In this document: in pieces, positions 33,876 to 41,642 of the stretch
Position numbering within the stretch: position 1 is the first letter of the stretch
Layout: each line of letters begins with the position of its first letter
Made by a program: the position numbers and the translations under genes
Notes under the pieces: model-generated
The model's database searches: none
What the model was told of the DNA's origin: nothing
The model's input: the letters and a program-made list of their open reading frames with translations, nothing else
NCBI GenBank assembly: GCA_963558075.1
Contig: CAUWFN010000015.1
Span: 1 to 46,313, forward strand
DNA: 46,313 bases
DNA from: CALHKP01 sp963558075
Lineage (GTDB): Bacteria; Bacillota; Clostridia; Peptostreptococcales; Anaerovoracaceae
Direction: 5' to 3'

Positions 33876-34223
33876 ACAGCATAAACCGAGAATGTAAGAG
33901 TTATGCTGTAATAAAATTAGGTGATGTACAGCATGGTTTGAGAAATCGCAAACCTTGCTGTACATTTCCTATTTCGAAAACAGCACGAATTTGGATTTTA
34001 CGAAACGTGCTGTAAAAAATCGAAGCCTTGTACAGTATGAATTCGAGTTTTCGAAAACGTGCTGGAAAAAACTGCGTAAGAAGTACAGCACAGAATTGAG
34101 TCTTAATATCTGTGCTGTATTAGGCCCTAAGAATCTACAGTACAGATATAGTTTATGGAATTTGTGCTGTACAAGGCATCTAAAAACTACAGTAGATATT
34201 GTTAAAACATAGATTTGTGCTGT
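33876..34223. repeat. Palindrome array 2: seven interrupted palindromes at 52-bp period
   Basis: Units start at 33876, 33928, 33980, 34032, 34085, 34137 and 34189, so the distances are 52, 52, 52, 53, 52 and 52. Six units are 34 bp and the last 35. The linkers are 18 bases (one is 19) and vary in sequence. Outer arms are ACAGCA or ACAGTA on the left and TGCTGT on the right (one TGCTGG), with inner arm bases that differ between units. The unit at 33928 pairs at 12 of 13 arm positions around an 8-base centre. The segment 33921-34013 is homologous to 21282-21373 in array 1, including the linker. Confidence 0.9.
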
Positions 34224-34333
34224 ATTGCTTGGTAATAATCATTACAGAGAGAGGATCAATTTCTCATTAACGCAGCACTTTTGATGTAAGCCATAATTAT
34301 GAATTTAAAACTACATTTTTTTGAAAAATGTTA

Positions 34334-34362
34334 TTGACATATATCTCTAACTGCTGTATAAT
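34334..34362 (+). promoter_or_regulatory. tRNA-Asn promoter (consensus)
   Basis: A perfect TTGACA (34334-34339), a 17-base spacer and a perfect TATAAT (34357-34362) lie 36 bases before the tRNA. It is the strongest promoter match found in the window. Confidence 0.9.
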
Positions 34363-34398
34363 TTAAAACGTTGCTGACAAAAGTAACAACGCGAGTGT

Positions 34399-34473
34399 TC
34401 CGAGATAGCTCAATGGTGGAGCAACCGGCTGTTAACCGGTAGGCTGTGGGTTCGAGCCCCACTCTCGGAGCCA
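34399..34473 (+). tRNA. tRNA-Asn (anticodon GTT)
   Basis: The cloverleaf is complete: acceptor TCCGAGA/TCTCGGA, D arm GCTC/GAGC, anticodon stem ACCGG/CCGGT with loop CTGTTAA giving GTT, and T arm GTGGG-TTCGAGC-CCCAC. The discriminator is G, with an encoded CCA. Confidence 0.96.
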
Positions 34474-34528
34474 TTTTTATTGCAAAACATTATAAACAGC
34501 ATAGCTGATTACATAGATTACACAGAAG

Positions 34529-34560
34529 ATTCCCTTGTAGTGGGAATTTTTTTGTTTTTT
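34529..34560 (+). terminator. tRNA-Asn terminator
   Basis: A short stem ATTCCC/GGGAAT with a 7-base loop is followed by a long T-tract. Confidence 0.8.
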
Positions 34561-34753
34561 GAAAAAATTAGGCCATCACCCACAGCCCGCACCTAGCCGG
34601 CAAAGCGGCCCAAGTCTTGCGGCCATGAAACAAACGACTGGACCCGTTGCCGACACCTATATCCTGGCCACGTTGCTAACACCCATGGCCACCCACAGGG
34701 CTAGACTCCCTGGTTCTGCGACCTGCAGTATACAGTCGGGCTGGGGCCACGAG
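34561..34753. other. G+C-rich spacer of unknown content
   Basis: These 193 bases are rich in GGCC, CCCAC and GCC words, in sharp contrast to the AT-rich flanks. Words such as GGCCA recur about five times (for example near 34621, 34676 and 34688). No ORF with a ribosome binding site, tRNA or known RNA was recognised on either strand. It may be a structured RNA, a decayed element or simply foreign DNA. Confidence 0.4.
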
Positions 34754-35272
34754 TTACTTTCTTTTTATTCCGCCTCTGTTACATTTACTTATGCATTCGC
34801 CGCATCTTATGCACTCGAGGCTGTTAGGATTTTCGTATGGGACTATGCCCATTTTGCATTTGATTTTGCATAGGCCGCACTGGTTGCAGCCGGATGTAAC
34901 TTCGTATCTGTATGGAGAGATTTTGTTGAAAAATCCTAGAAAAACTCCAAAAGGACAGAAGTATTTGCAAAATGGTCTGTAGATAAAAAGCGAGAGCAAA
35001 AATACTGTTGTAAAACCAAACAGTTTGATAAAGAGAAAGATTCCGTGCCAGCTCTGTTTGTTTGGCATGAACACAAGAGGAACAAGAACAAGAAGCAGGG
35101 CGAAAATCACATATTTTATCTTGAGAAGATATTTTTCGCCGGGTAGCCTTGTAAATTTCTTTGGAAACGGTATCTTGTAAATCAATTCTTCTATGATGCC
35201 AAGAGGACAAATCCTAGAGCAGGCAAGTCTGCCGCACGTGGCAAGAAGTAGAAGTATAATCAAAAAAATCAT
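34754..35272 (-). CDS. Membrane 4Fe-4S ferredoxin-type protein (NapH-like)
   Basis: This 172-residue protein has about three membrane helices. Two CxxxCP motifs (ACSRICPLG and FCKYFCPFG) are followed by two ferredoxin-type clusters near the C-terminus (CNQCGLCKIKC and CIRCGECISKC). This layout is typical of NapH/NosR/RnfC-associated polyferredoxins that pass electrons across or along the membrane. It is shorter than many relatives and begins directly in the first helix. No upstream in-frame start was found before a stop. The electron partner is unknown. Confidence 0.8.
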   Translation of the reverse strand: MIFLIILLLLATCGRLACSRICPLGIIEELIYKIPFPKKFTRLPGEKYLLKIKYVIFALLLVLVPLVFMPNKQSWHGIFLFIKLFGFTTVFLLSLFIYRPFCKYFCPFGVFLGFFNKISPYRYEVTSGCNQCGLCKIKCKMGIVPYENPNSLECIRCGECISKCNRGGIKRK

Positions 35273-35281
35273 GTAATATAT

Positions 35282-35372
35282 ATCCTTTCTTTTAATATCC
35301 TATCGTTATCCTATCCTTATTTAATCCTTTCTTTTAATATCCTATCGTTATCCTATCCTTATTTAATCCTTT
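35282..35372. repeat. 42-bp perfect tandem duplication
   Basis: The units 35282-35323 and 35324-35365 appear identical, and a third copy begins and stops after seven bases. The sequence is pyrimidine-rich (ATCC, CTATCC words). It lies directly upstream of the minus-strand 4Fe-4S gene and so in its leader. It looks like a recent slippage or duplication. Confidence 0.85.
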
Positions 35373-35384
35373 GTTTTGAGATGA

Positions 35385-35408
35385 AAGGCCCGCCGCGCGG
35401 CGAGCCTT
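35385..35408 (-). terminator. G+C-rich hairpin after the flavin reductase gene
   Basis: On the minus strand AAGGCTCGCC pairs with GGCGGGCCTT through one G-T pair around a GCGC loop. It lies just past the stop of the reductase gene. Only a short T-rich stretch follows, so termination is likely but not certain. Confidence 0.65.
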
Positions 35409-35415
35409 AACTAGT

Positions 35416-35985
35416 CTAGTATGTAGTTCCTTCGATTTCCTTTATTGCTGCATCGAGAATGCCCTCAACGTCTGCACCGATAACATCAAGCATTTCTGCT
35501 TTGTGGCAAGTAACGTCTTTGATGCTGAATAGCATTTGGCAAAGCTTGCTGACATAATCAAATCCAAGGTTGAAATCAGCGATTGGTCCTCCGGCAGTAG
35601 TAACATAGATTACCTTATCTACATTTGTAAGTCCTTCTGGAAATCCCTGTTCAGTGTAGTGGAATGTGAGTCCATTGACAGTAACAGCTTCACAATAAAC
35701 TTTTACCATTGATGGGAATGATAAATCCCAAAACGGTGCAGCAATTACTACTGTGTCAGCTTCTTTGAACTGGCGAGCATATTTGAAAACATCATCTGAA
35801 AAATCACCGCTTGCAGCCAGGGCCTCACGCTCATTCATGGATTTTAGGTTGAGGGGCTGTATATTTTCCTTTTCCAGATTAACTTCTGTAATCTCGCCAT
35901 CTAGCTTATCTAGCACATGCTGTGCAAGCATTCTTGTACGTGAATTTGGACGTACACATGCATTTACAAATAAAATCTTATTCAT
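35416..35985 (-). CDS. NAD(P)H-dependent FMN oxidoreductase (flavodoxin-like fold)
   Basis: This 189-residue protein opens with the phosphate-loop pattern NACVRPNSRTRMLA. It also has VVIAAPFWDLSFPSMVKVY and VTTAGGP, as in azoreductase/NQO-type FMN enzymes. It probably reduces quinones, azo or nitro compounds with NAD(P)H. A GGAGG site before the start supports it. Confidence 0.88.
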   Translation of the reverse strand: MNKILFVNACVRPNSRTRMLAQHVLDKLDGEITEVNLEKENIQPLNLKSMNEREALAASGDFSDDVFKYARQFKEADTVVIAAPFWDLSFPSMVKVYCEAVTVNGLTFHYTEQGFPEGLTNVDKVIYVTTAGGPIADFNLGFDYVSKLCQMLFSIKDVTCHKAEMLDVIGADVEGILDAAIKEIEGTTY

Positions 35986-36059
35986 TGTCTTTTCCTCCGT
36001 TTATGTGGGCATGTCGAACAAAACGTATCGTCGGCACACCGCTAAATACAGAAGATGTC

Positions 36060-36593
36060 TTATACTTCTTGTTCGAAATATTCGTCGCGGAGAATGGACA
36101 TGAGGTGAACATCGTATAAAACGCCGTTCTTGCGGCAGTTTTTTCTTAGGATTCCTTCGTACTTGAAGCCTAGCTTCAGATAAAGGCTTGATGCAGGATT
36201 TCCTGTGTAGTGGTCAAGATATAGTCTTTCTATACCGAATTCGTTAAAGCAAAGATCCATCATAGCTCTCATAGATTCTTCGCCGTAGCCTTTTCCTCTC
36301 ATGGAGAGGTCACCGATATAAATTCTCCATATTTCGACTTTCCAGCCTTCGATTAGGTCTCCGAGAACGATTCGTCCGATAGGTCTTTCGTTTTCCTTTA
36401 GGCAAATCGTGTACTGCCTGTTACCTTCTGACTCTCCGTCCAAAATAAACTTTCGAATGACATCTTCTTTTGTCTGGCTGTCAGAGATGCTGAAAAATCT
36501 GTTAACCTCTGGGAGAGCTTCCCAGCTATAAAATTCCTCAGTGTCTGCAAGCACAGAGTCTCGTATAATCAAATTAGCTGTTTCGATCTTCAT
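36060..36593 (-). CDS. GNAT-family N-acetyltransferase
   Basis: This 177-residue protein has the RimJ/RimL-like GNAT pattern: ANLIIRDSVLAD at the start, IGDLSMRGKGYGEESMRAM as the acetyl-CoA loop, and LYLKLGFKYEGILRK at the end. It transfers an acetyl group to an amine of unknown identity. An extended -10 element (TGATATAAT on the minus strand, 36656-36648) could be its promoter. Confidence 0.88.
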   Translation of the reverse strand: MKIETANLIIRDSVLADTEEFYSWEALPEVNRFFSISDSQTKEDVIRKFILDGESEGNRQYTICLKENERPIGRIVLGDLIEGWKVEIWRIYIGDLSMRGKGYGEESMRAMMDLCFNEFGIERLYLDHYTGNPASSLYLKLGFKYEGILRKNCRKNGVLYDVHLMSILRDEYFEQEV

Positions 36594-36917
36594 AAAATCC
36601 CCTCATTTCTAATCAAAATGAATCGTGTTTCAAGTATTACAGTTTTTATTATATCACACAAAAATATATTTTCTATGGGATTTCAGCTTTTATCTTCATC
36701 TGGCACCTATCAGAGAACAGAATAGCTGCTCATATTTTGGGAGAGGAGCTTTAACATTATATTTTTTATCTAAATTTTAAGAAAATATTGTAAATTGGCA
36801 AAATTATGCTACGATTAAGTAACGGCACTTTATTGCAGGAAACTATAGACTGTTAAATAAGGGCGCATTCTTTGGTAGCTAGGCTACCAATACTATTTTC
36901 TAGGAGTAGGTACTGTA
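36594..36917. other. Divergent control region before the BCCT operon
   Basis: It holds a minus-strand extended -10 element at 36648-36656 for the GNAT gene and a plus-strand promoter at 36788-36815. A leader hairpin follows (36872-36890, TTGGTAGC/GCTACCAA with a three-base loop). No further gene was seen. Confidence 0.5.
36788..36815 (+). promoter_or_regulatory. Promoter of the BCCT-amidohydrolase operon
   Basis: A TTGTAA box (36788-36793), a 16-base spacer ending in TGC and a TACGAT -10 box (36810-36815) form an extended -10 promoter. It lies about 100 bases before the small peptide gene. Confidence 0.5.
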
Positions 36918-37013
36918 ATGATTGTCGGTATATTTGCTTTGATGATTTGGAACAGGTACCTAAAGAATCTTGACAGCAGTGAATCTGCAGACGGAGGCTG
37001 TGATGAAGCGTAA
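36918..37013 (+). CDS. Small membrane peptide preceding the BCCT transporter
   Basis: This 31-residue ORF begins with a hydrophobic stretch (MIVGIFALMIW) and ends in an acidic tail. An AGGAG site lies 10 bases before its ATG. Its last 11 bases overlap the start of the BCCT gene, whose ribosome binding site lies inside it, so translation is probably coupled. The layout recalls the tiny subunits encoded next to some sodium symporters (MetS-type), though these are known from the NSS family rather than BCCT. The hydrophobic part is short unless translation starts further upstream at a non-standard codon. Confidence 0.5.
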   Translation: MIVGIFALMIWNRYLKNLDSSESADGGCDEA

Positions 37014-38492
37014 TTATGTATATCCTATATCACTTATAGGAGTGATTCTTGTTATAGTGTGGTCGATTGCAAACAGAGACAGCTTTATCTCTGTATCAAA
37101 TAAGTTATACGATATAATTATCGTTAATGCGGGGTGGCTTTATTTACTTCTGATTGCAGGGTTTGTTGTGTTTTGCATAGCCCTTGCATTTAGCAGGTAT
37201 GGCGATATAAGGCTAGGCAAAGATAATGAGGAGCCCGAGTATAGTACGGTTTCTTGGTTTGCAATGCTGTTTTGTGCAGGCATGGGTGTTGGCCTTGTTT
37301 TCTGGGGAGTCTCGGAGCCTTTATCTCATTTCCTTTTTCCAGATAACATGGGAGGCGGGACACCGGAGGCCTTTGATTTTGCTATAAGATCTACGTTTAT
37401 GCACTGGGGAATTCATCCTTGGGCTATATATGCTGTTATTGGACTTTCTATCGCATACTTTAGCTTTAGAAAAGGAGAGAAAAATCTAATAAGCAGCTCG
37501 TTTATTCCTATCGTAGGAAGAAAACGTGTAGAGGGCATGTTTGGTAATGCAATAGATATTCTGACAGTTTTTATTACAGTCATTGGAATTGCGACCTCAC
37601 TTGGACTTGGAGCTATGCAGATTAACGGAGGATTGTCATATCTTACTGGTATTGGATATACGCTGAAATCCCAGATTATTATCATAGCCACAGTTACAGT
37701 ATTTTATACGATGTCTTCGGTTAGCGGCGTAGATAGAGGCATCAAAATATTGTCTAACTTTAATCTGATTCTATTTATTGGACTTGCTGTGATTGCATTT
37801 GTAGCAGGGCCAAAGGTAGAAATCCTAAACGGCTTTGTAAACGGAATGGGAGAATATATTTCTGCATAGCTACAGAAAGTCTCAAGCTGCATGTGTATGA
37901 GGATAACAGCTGGCTGCAGGGCTGGAGAGTGTTCTACTGGGCATGGTGGATTTCCTGGGGACCTTTTGTTGGAAGCTTTATTGCGAGAATATCTAGAGGA
38001 AGAACAATACGCCAGTTCATGTGCGGAGTCTTATTTGTTCCGCTTTTGGTTTCGTGCATGTGGTTTGCAATATTTGGAGTTATGGGCATAGATTTAGCTT
38101 TCGAAAACGTATTTTCACTGGAATATCTTGGAGAGATAGTAAAAACGCCAGAAACTGCTTTGTTTATCGTGCTAAATGAATATCCGCTAGGAAGCGTTTT
38201 ATCGGTAATTGCAATTGTACTTTTGTTTACGTTATTTATTACGTCTGCAGACTCTGGAACCTTCGTGCTTGGAATATTTACATCTGATGGTGCAGCAAAT
38301 CCGACAAATAGAAGAAAAGTAATCTGGTGCGTAATTATATCTTTCTTTGCTATTGGGCTTCTAGTAACAGGCGGTCTGAAATCGGTACAGACAGTATCTC
38401 TTGTCGTAGCATTTCCGTTTCTGTTTATTATAGCGGCCTTATGCTGGTCTTTGTTCAAAAGCCTAAAGGAAGAAAAACAAGGAAAGGAGTAG
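37003..38492 (+). pseudogene. BCCT-family transporter, interrupted by a frameshift
   Basis: The two halves together form a nearly full betaine/carnitine/choline transporter. The first runs from ATG 37003 to a stop at 37867-37869 (288 residues, GVSEPLSHF motif). The second, in the -1 frame, continues from about 37866 (YEDNSWLQGW, then the family core FYWAWWISWGPFVGSF and ISRGRTIRQF) to 38492. Restoring one base near 37861-37868 would join them at about 497 residues. No slippery heptamer is visible. It is either a true pseudogene or a sequencing error. The likely substrate was a quaternary amine. Confidence 0.85.
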
Positions 38493-38495
38493 CTT

Positions 38496-39689
38496 ATGCT
38501 TATATTAAAAAATGCTCGTCTGATTCCTGAACTTACAGAAGGGTATGAGGAGAAGAGTGCGGATGTAGTAATTGAAGATGGAAAAATCACAGAAATTGTT
38601 CCTGCCGGCCTTGCATGATTTGGGGAGTCTGATGAGGTTATAGATCTTGATGGAAAAACTTTGATGCCTGGGCTCATAGAGGCTCACCTTCACCTTGATC
38701 TTTGCGGTATGGATACATTTGAAGAAAACGTGCAGCCTGATAGCTACAGGGTAATGCGTGCTCTTAAGCTGGCTCAGGATAATCTGAAAATGGGATATAC
38801 TACAGTCAGAGACCTTGGAGATAGAAATAATATAACTCTGGGGCTTTCGCAGGCAGTAAAGGATGGGCTTGTTACAGGGCCTGACATTCTAACTAGCGGT
38901 ATGATTATATCTCCTACAGAAATGGGTAACGATTATTTTGGGTCAATGTATGTAGAGGCAGACTCTCCGGAAGAATATATAAAGTGCGTGAGAAAGCAGT
39001 ATCAGATGGGCGCAGACTGGATCAAAATCATGGCAAGCGGCGCGATTATGAATCCTGGGGCAACTCCTGGAATACCGATTATTTTCGAGCGTGAGCTAGA
39101 GGCTGCATGCGAGGCTGCAGACTATGTAAAACGTCCTGTTGCCGTACACTGTCATGGAACAGATGCAATCAAAATGTGCATAAGATGTGGCGTTAGAACT
39201 GTGGAGCATTCTACACTTATGGATGATGAAGTTATAGAAATGTATCTGAAGTCAGGTAAGACATTTCCTATACCGACGTTTTCTCCAGTCATCGATTTTA
39301 TCGAGCATGCAAACAAAAGACCAAAGCATTATGTAGAAAAAACTTTGAAAATCACAGATCAGTACTTTGAGGGCATGAATAAGCTTAGAAAATCAGGAGT
39401 TAAAATCGGATGGGGAACAGATGCCGGTGTCTATGAGGGAAGTCATGGAAATGGTCTATATGAATCTATCGCAAGAGTAAAATATGCAGGCTTTACGCCC
39501 CTTGAGTGTCTGATTCAGGCAACAAAGAATAACGCCGAGATTTTGATGATTGATGATACTGTGGGCACTATAAAAGTAGGAAAGAAAGCAAATTTAGTCG
39601 TATTTAGTGGAAATCCAGATGAATATATAGAAGCTTTGGCAAATGTAGATATTGTAATTAAAGACGGAAATGTTATAAATTTGGCGTAA
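38496..39689 (+). pseudogene. Amidohydrolase with internal TGA stop
   Basis: An AAGGAG site lies 6 bases before ATG 38496. The reading frame runs 40 codons, meets TGA at 38616-38618, then continues in the same frame to 39689, for a total of 397 codons. The continuation is a metal-dependent amidohydrolase: HLHLD in EAHLHLD, a VHCHGTD segment, VEHSTL and WGTDAG. It resembles the imidazolonepropionase/Xaa-Pro dipeptidase-like group. The stop falls in the small N-terminal beta domain, away from the metal site. A restart at the ATG at 38661 would lose that domain. The preceding transporter gene is also broken. Confidence 0.8.
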
Positions 39690-39693
39690 TATA

Positions 39694-39774
39694 AAAAGCC
39701 TGAGGAATTATACTACTTTTAAAAGTTGGAACTAAAAATCTAAACTTGGAGTATATATAAAACCTCAGGCTTTT
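39694..39774. terminator. Bidirectional terminator with a long arm
   Basis: A 12-base perfect stem AAAAGCCTGAGG/CCTCAGGCTTTT encloses 57 AT-rich bases, which contain a further ATACT/AGTAT pair. It separates the amidohydrolase from the convergent ABC permease gene. Confidence 0.75.
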
Positions 39775-39829
39775 ATAATTCGTATAAAGGTTCGGATACT
39801 GGAACGGTAAATGTGATACAGAATCAGTG

Positions 39830-40798
39830 CTATAAAGGCAGATCTTTTTTGCAGAATTTTACTGCTCCTGCTATATAACACGTTGCAGAAATTACGATAA
39901 GTATAATCATTCCAGGTATAAATCCTGTATCAACACTGGATGTTTCAATAGTCTGTACAGCGGTTGCATCAAACAGGCTGATGATTGTAAGCTTATTAAA
40001 TATATTTAGAATCTCAGCACCAACGCCCATATTAACCAAGTCTTCGCTTCCAAACATACCAAGAAGGGAAGCAAGGAAGAACCATACAGTAATGCCGCCT
40101 CCGACTCCAAGGGATTTAGAGCTTTGATTAAATATGCAGCTAAACATGTAACATATACCTGCGGCGGCTTCTGTCACAAGATACATTCCGAGGTATAATA
40201 AGATGGTTCTTGGAATGTTTACTTCTCCAAAAAAGAGTTTTGTTGAGATACATCTTACTACACAAACAATGCTCATTAGTAGTAGAGGTGCTATTATCAT
40301 ATATGATGCTTGAGTTATGGCGACAGCTGAACGTTTTGTTGGTGTTGATAGAATGTATGCCATAGAGCCTTTATCGACTTGGCCTGCAATCAGCATATAC
40401 GCTGCGATTATTATGAAAATAAAGGGTGGCAGCATGCCAATTACGGTGAAATAAATTTTGTTGAAGAATACGGTGAAATCTATGCCCTTCATTTTATCAA
40501 TATTGTCAGTTGATATACCAGCTTCAGAAAGTATGGCATTCGCTATTTCATCAGAGTCAGGCTGACCTCTACCTAAGCTTTCACCACCAGATGAATTATT
40601 TATATATGAATACAGCTCCTCCATGATATTTTCGTCGATTTCGCTTTTGGTTTCTTTGGCCATTATGCTCATTGCATAGTTTGTAACATTGGCCATCATA
40701 CACATCACAAGCAAAATTGCAATGGTAAGAATTAAATTGCTTTTGCATGTTTGTTTAAACAGAGGCATGGAAAAAACAGCTTTTGTTTTAGTTTCCAT
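39830..40798 (-). CDS. ABC transporter permease (ABC-2 type)
   Basis: This 322-residue protein has about six membrane helices and a large external loop after the first (about 45-110). It is the membrane part of an exporter with the two ATPases encoded just upstream. The ATG at 40798 has a GGAG site 8 bases upstream and sits two bases after the ATPase stop. An ATG or GTG further out is less likely. The transported compound is unknown; peptides or drugs are typical for this type. Confidence 0.85.
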   Translation of the reverse strand: METKTKAVFSMPLFKQTCKSNLILTIAILLVMCMMANVTNYAMSIMAKETKSEIDENIMEELYSYINNSSGGESLGRGQPDSDEIANAILSEAGISTDNIDKMKGIDFTVFFNKIYFTVIGMLPPFIFIIIAAYMLIAGQVDKGSMAYILSTPTKRSAVAITQASYMIIAPLLLMSIVCVVRCISTKLFFGEVNIPRTILLYLGMYLVTEAAAGICYMFSCIFNQSSKSLGVGGGITVWFFLASLLGMFGSEDLVNMGVGAEILNIFNKLTIISLFDATAVQTIETSSVDTGFIPGMIILIVISATCYIAGAVKFCKKDLPL

Positions 40799-40799
40799 T

Positions 40800-41642
40800 T
40801 TATTTCTCCCTTCCGTATAATTCATTGAAACAGTCCTCAAGTGTATAGGAGTCTTCTTTGATATATTTTACATTTCTACATTTAATCTTTTCAAAAAGCT
40901 CCGAAGGACTATCTTTGTCAAGAATGATTTTCATTTCTTCGTTATTGTCATGAAAGCCAACATGAAATACGCTTCTTTGATTTTTCTTCATATTTTCTAT
41001 TTCAATTACATCTATAATCTGCCCATCTTTTATAAATGCTACTCGCTCGCATAGCTCTTCAATCTCTTCAAAGATATGGTCTGAAATAAAAATCGTTTTT
41101 CCGCGTTTCTTTTCATGATTAATAATGTCAATAAAAACATCTCTCATCAAAGGATCTAGTCCTGTCGTTGGCTCATCTAAAATTAAGATATCTCTGTCAG
41201 CCATGAGAGCGGCAATAATTGCAGTTTTTTGATTCATGCCCTTGGACATTCTTGATAATTTTGCAGTTGCATCTAGGTTGAAGAGGTCAAGTAGACGATA
41301 CATATATGTAAGATTGTCAATTCCCTGATATACAGCTTGCTTTTTTAGGAAATCAAGTCCAGTTTTAAATTGAGGGAATGCTATTTCTCCAGGAACATAG
41401 CTGACAAATTTTTTTACATCTACTGCATTTTCCCAGGCATCAAAACCATTTACTTGAACAGAACCTTTGTCTGGCTTTATAAATCCCATTATGCTTCTTA
41501 TCGTTGTCGTTTTTCCAGAGCCGTTTGTTCCAGCATAGCCGAAGCATTCGCCTTTTTTGATATTTAAATTAATATCAAATATGCCGCGCCCATGCTTGTA
41601 ATCCTTAGTTAGGTTTTCTATTTTAATAGCTATATCATTCAT
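40800..41642 (-). CDS. ABC transporter ATPase, second of a tandem pair
   Basis: This 280-residue ATPase has Walker A GTNGSGKTT, Walker B ILILDEPTTGLD and a signature read as LSRMSKGMNQK. The last differs from the usual LSGGQ but is seen in ABC-2 exporter ATPases. A GGAGG site 6 bases before ATG 41642 fixes the start, which overlaps the end of the upstream ATPase gene. It is clearly a paralogue of that neighbour. Confidence 0.9.
   Translation of the reverse strand: MNDIAIKIENLTKDYKHGRGIFDINLNIKKGECFGYAGTNGSGKTTTIRSIMGFIKPDKGSVQVNGFDAWENAVDVKKFVSYVPGEIAFPQFKTGLDFLKKQAVYQGIDNLTYMYRLLDLFNLDATAKLSRMSKGMNQKTAIIAALMADRDILILDEPTTGLDPLMRDVFIDIINHEKKRGKTIFISDHIFEEIEELCERVAFIKDGQIIDVIEIENMKKNQRSVFHVGFHDNNEEMKIILDKDSPSELFEKIKCRNVKYIKEDSYTLEDCFNELYGREK

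Larger units (their letters stand above)
33606..34398. other. 0.79-kb non-coding region between the dehydrogenase gene and tRNA-Asn
   Basis: In order it contains two competing hairpins, a terminator, a 44-base inverted repeat, the second palindrome array, and the tRNA-Asn promoter. Short ORFs across the array are accidental. No known RNA family was recognised. Confidence 0.7.

Noticed and set aside
33779..34212. Plus-strand ORFs across array 2
   Set aside because: They are short, overlap in different frames and merely translate the palindromes. There is no ribosome binding site or homology.
33876..34223. Array of loxP/FRT-like recombinase sites (34 bp, 13-8-13 geometry)
   Set aside because: The geometry is similar, but the arms and the central eight bases differ between units, no recombinase gene is present, and nothing is carried between units except an 18-base linker.
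34559..34873. Plus-strand ORF of 104 codons after tRNA-Asn
   Set aside because: It starts in the terminator T-tract, lacks a ribosome binding site and overlaps the real minus-strand 4Fe-4S gene.
37855..37875. Programmed -1 frameshift in the BCCT gene
   Set aside because: There is no slippery heptamer of the X XXY YYZ type and no obvious stimulatory hairpin. BCCT proteins are not known to be made by frameshifting.
38616..38618. Selenocysteine codon in the amidohydrolase
   Set aside because: The TGA lies in the small N-terminal beta domain rather than the active site. No selenoprotein of this family is known to me, and no clear SECIS-like hairpin was seen directly after it. The neighbouring gene is also broken.
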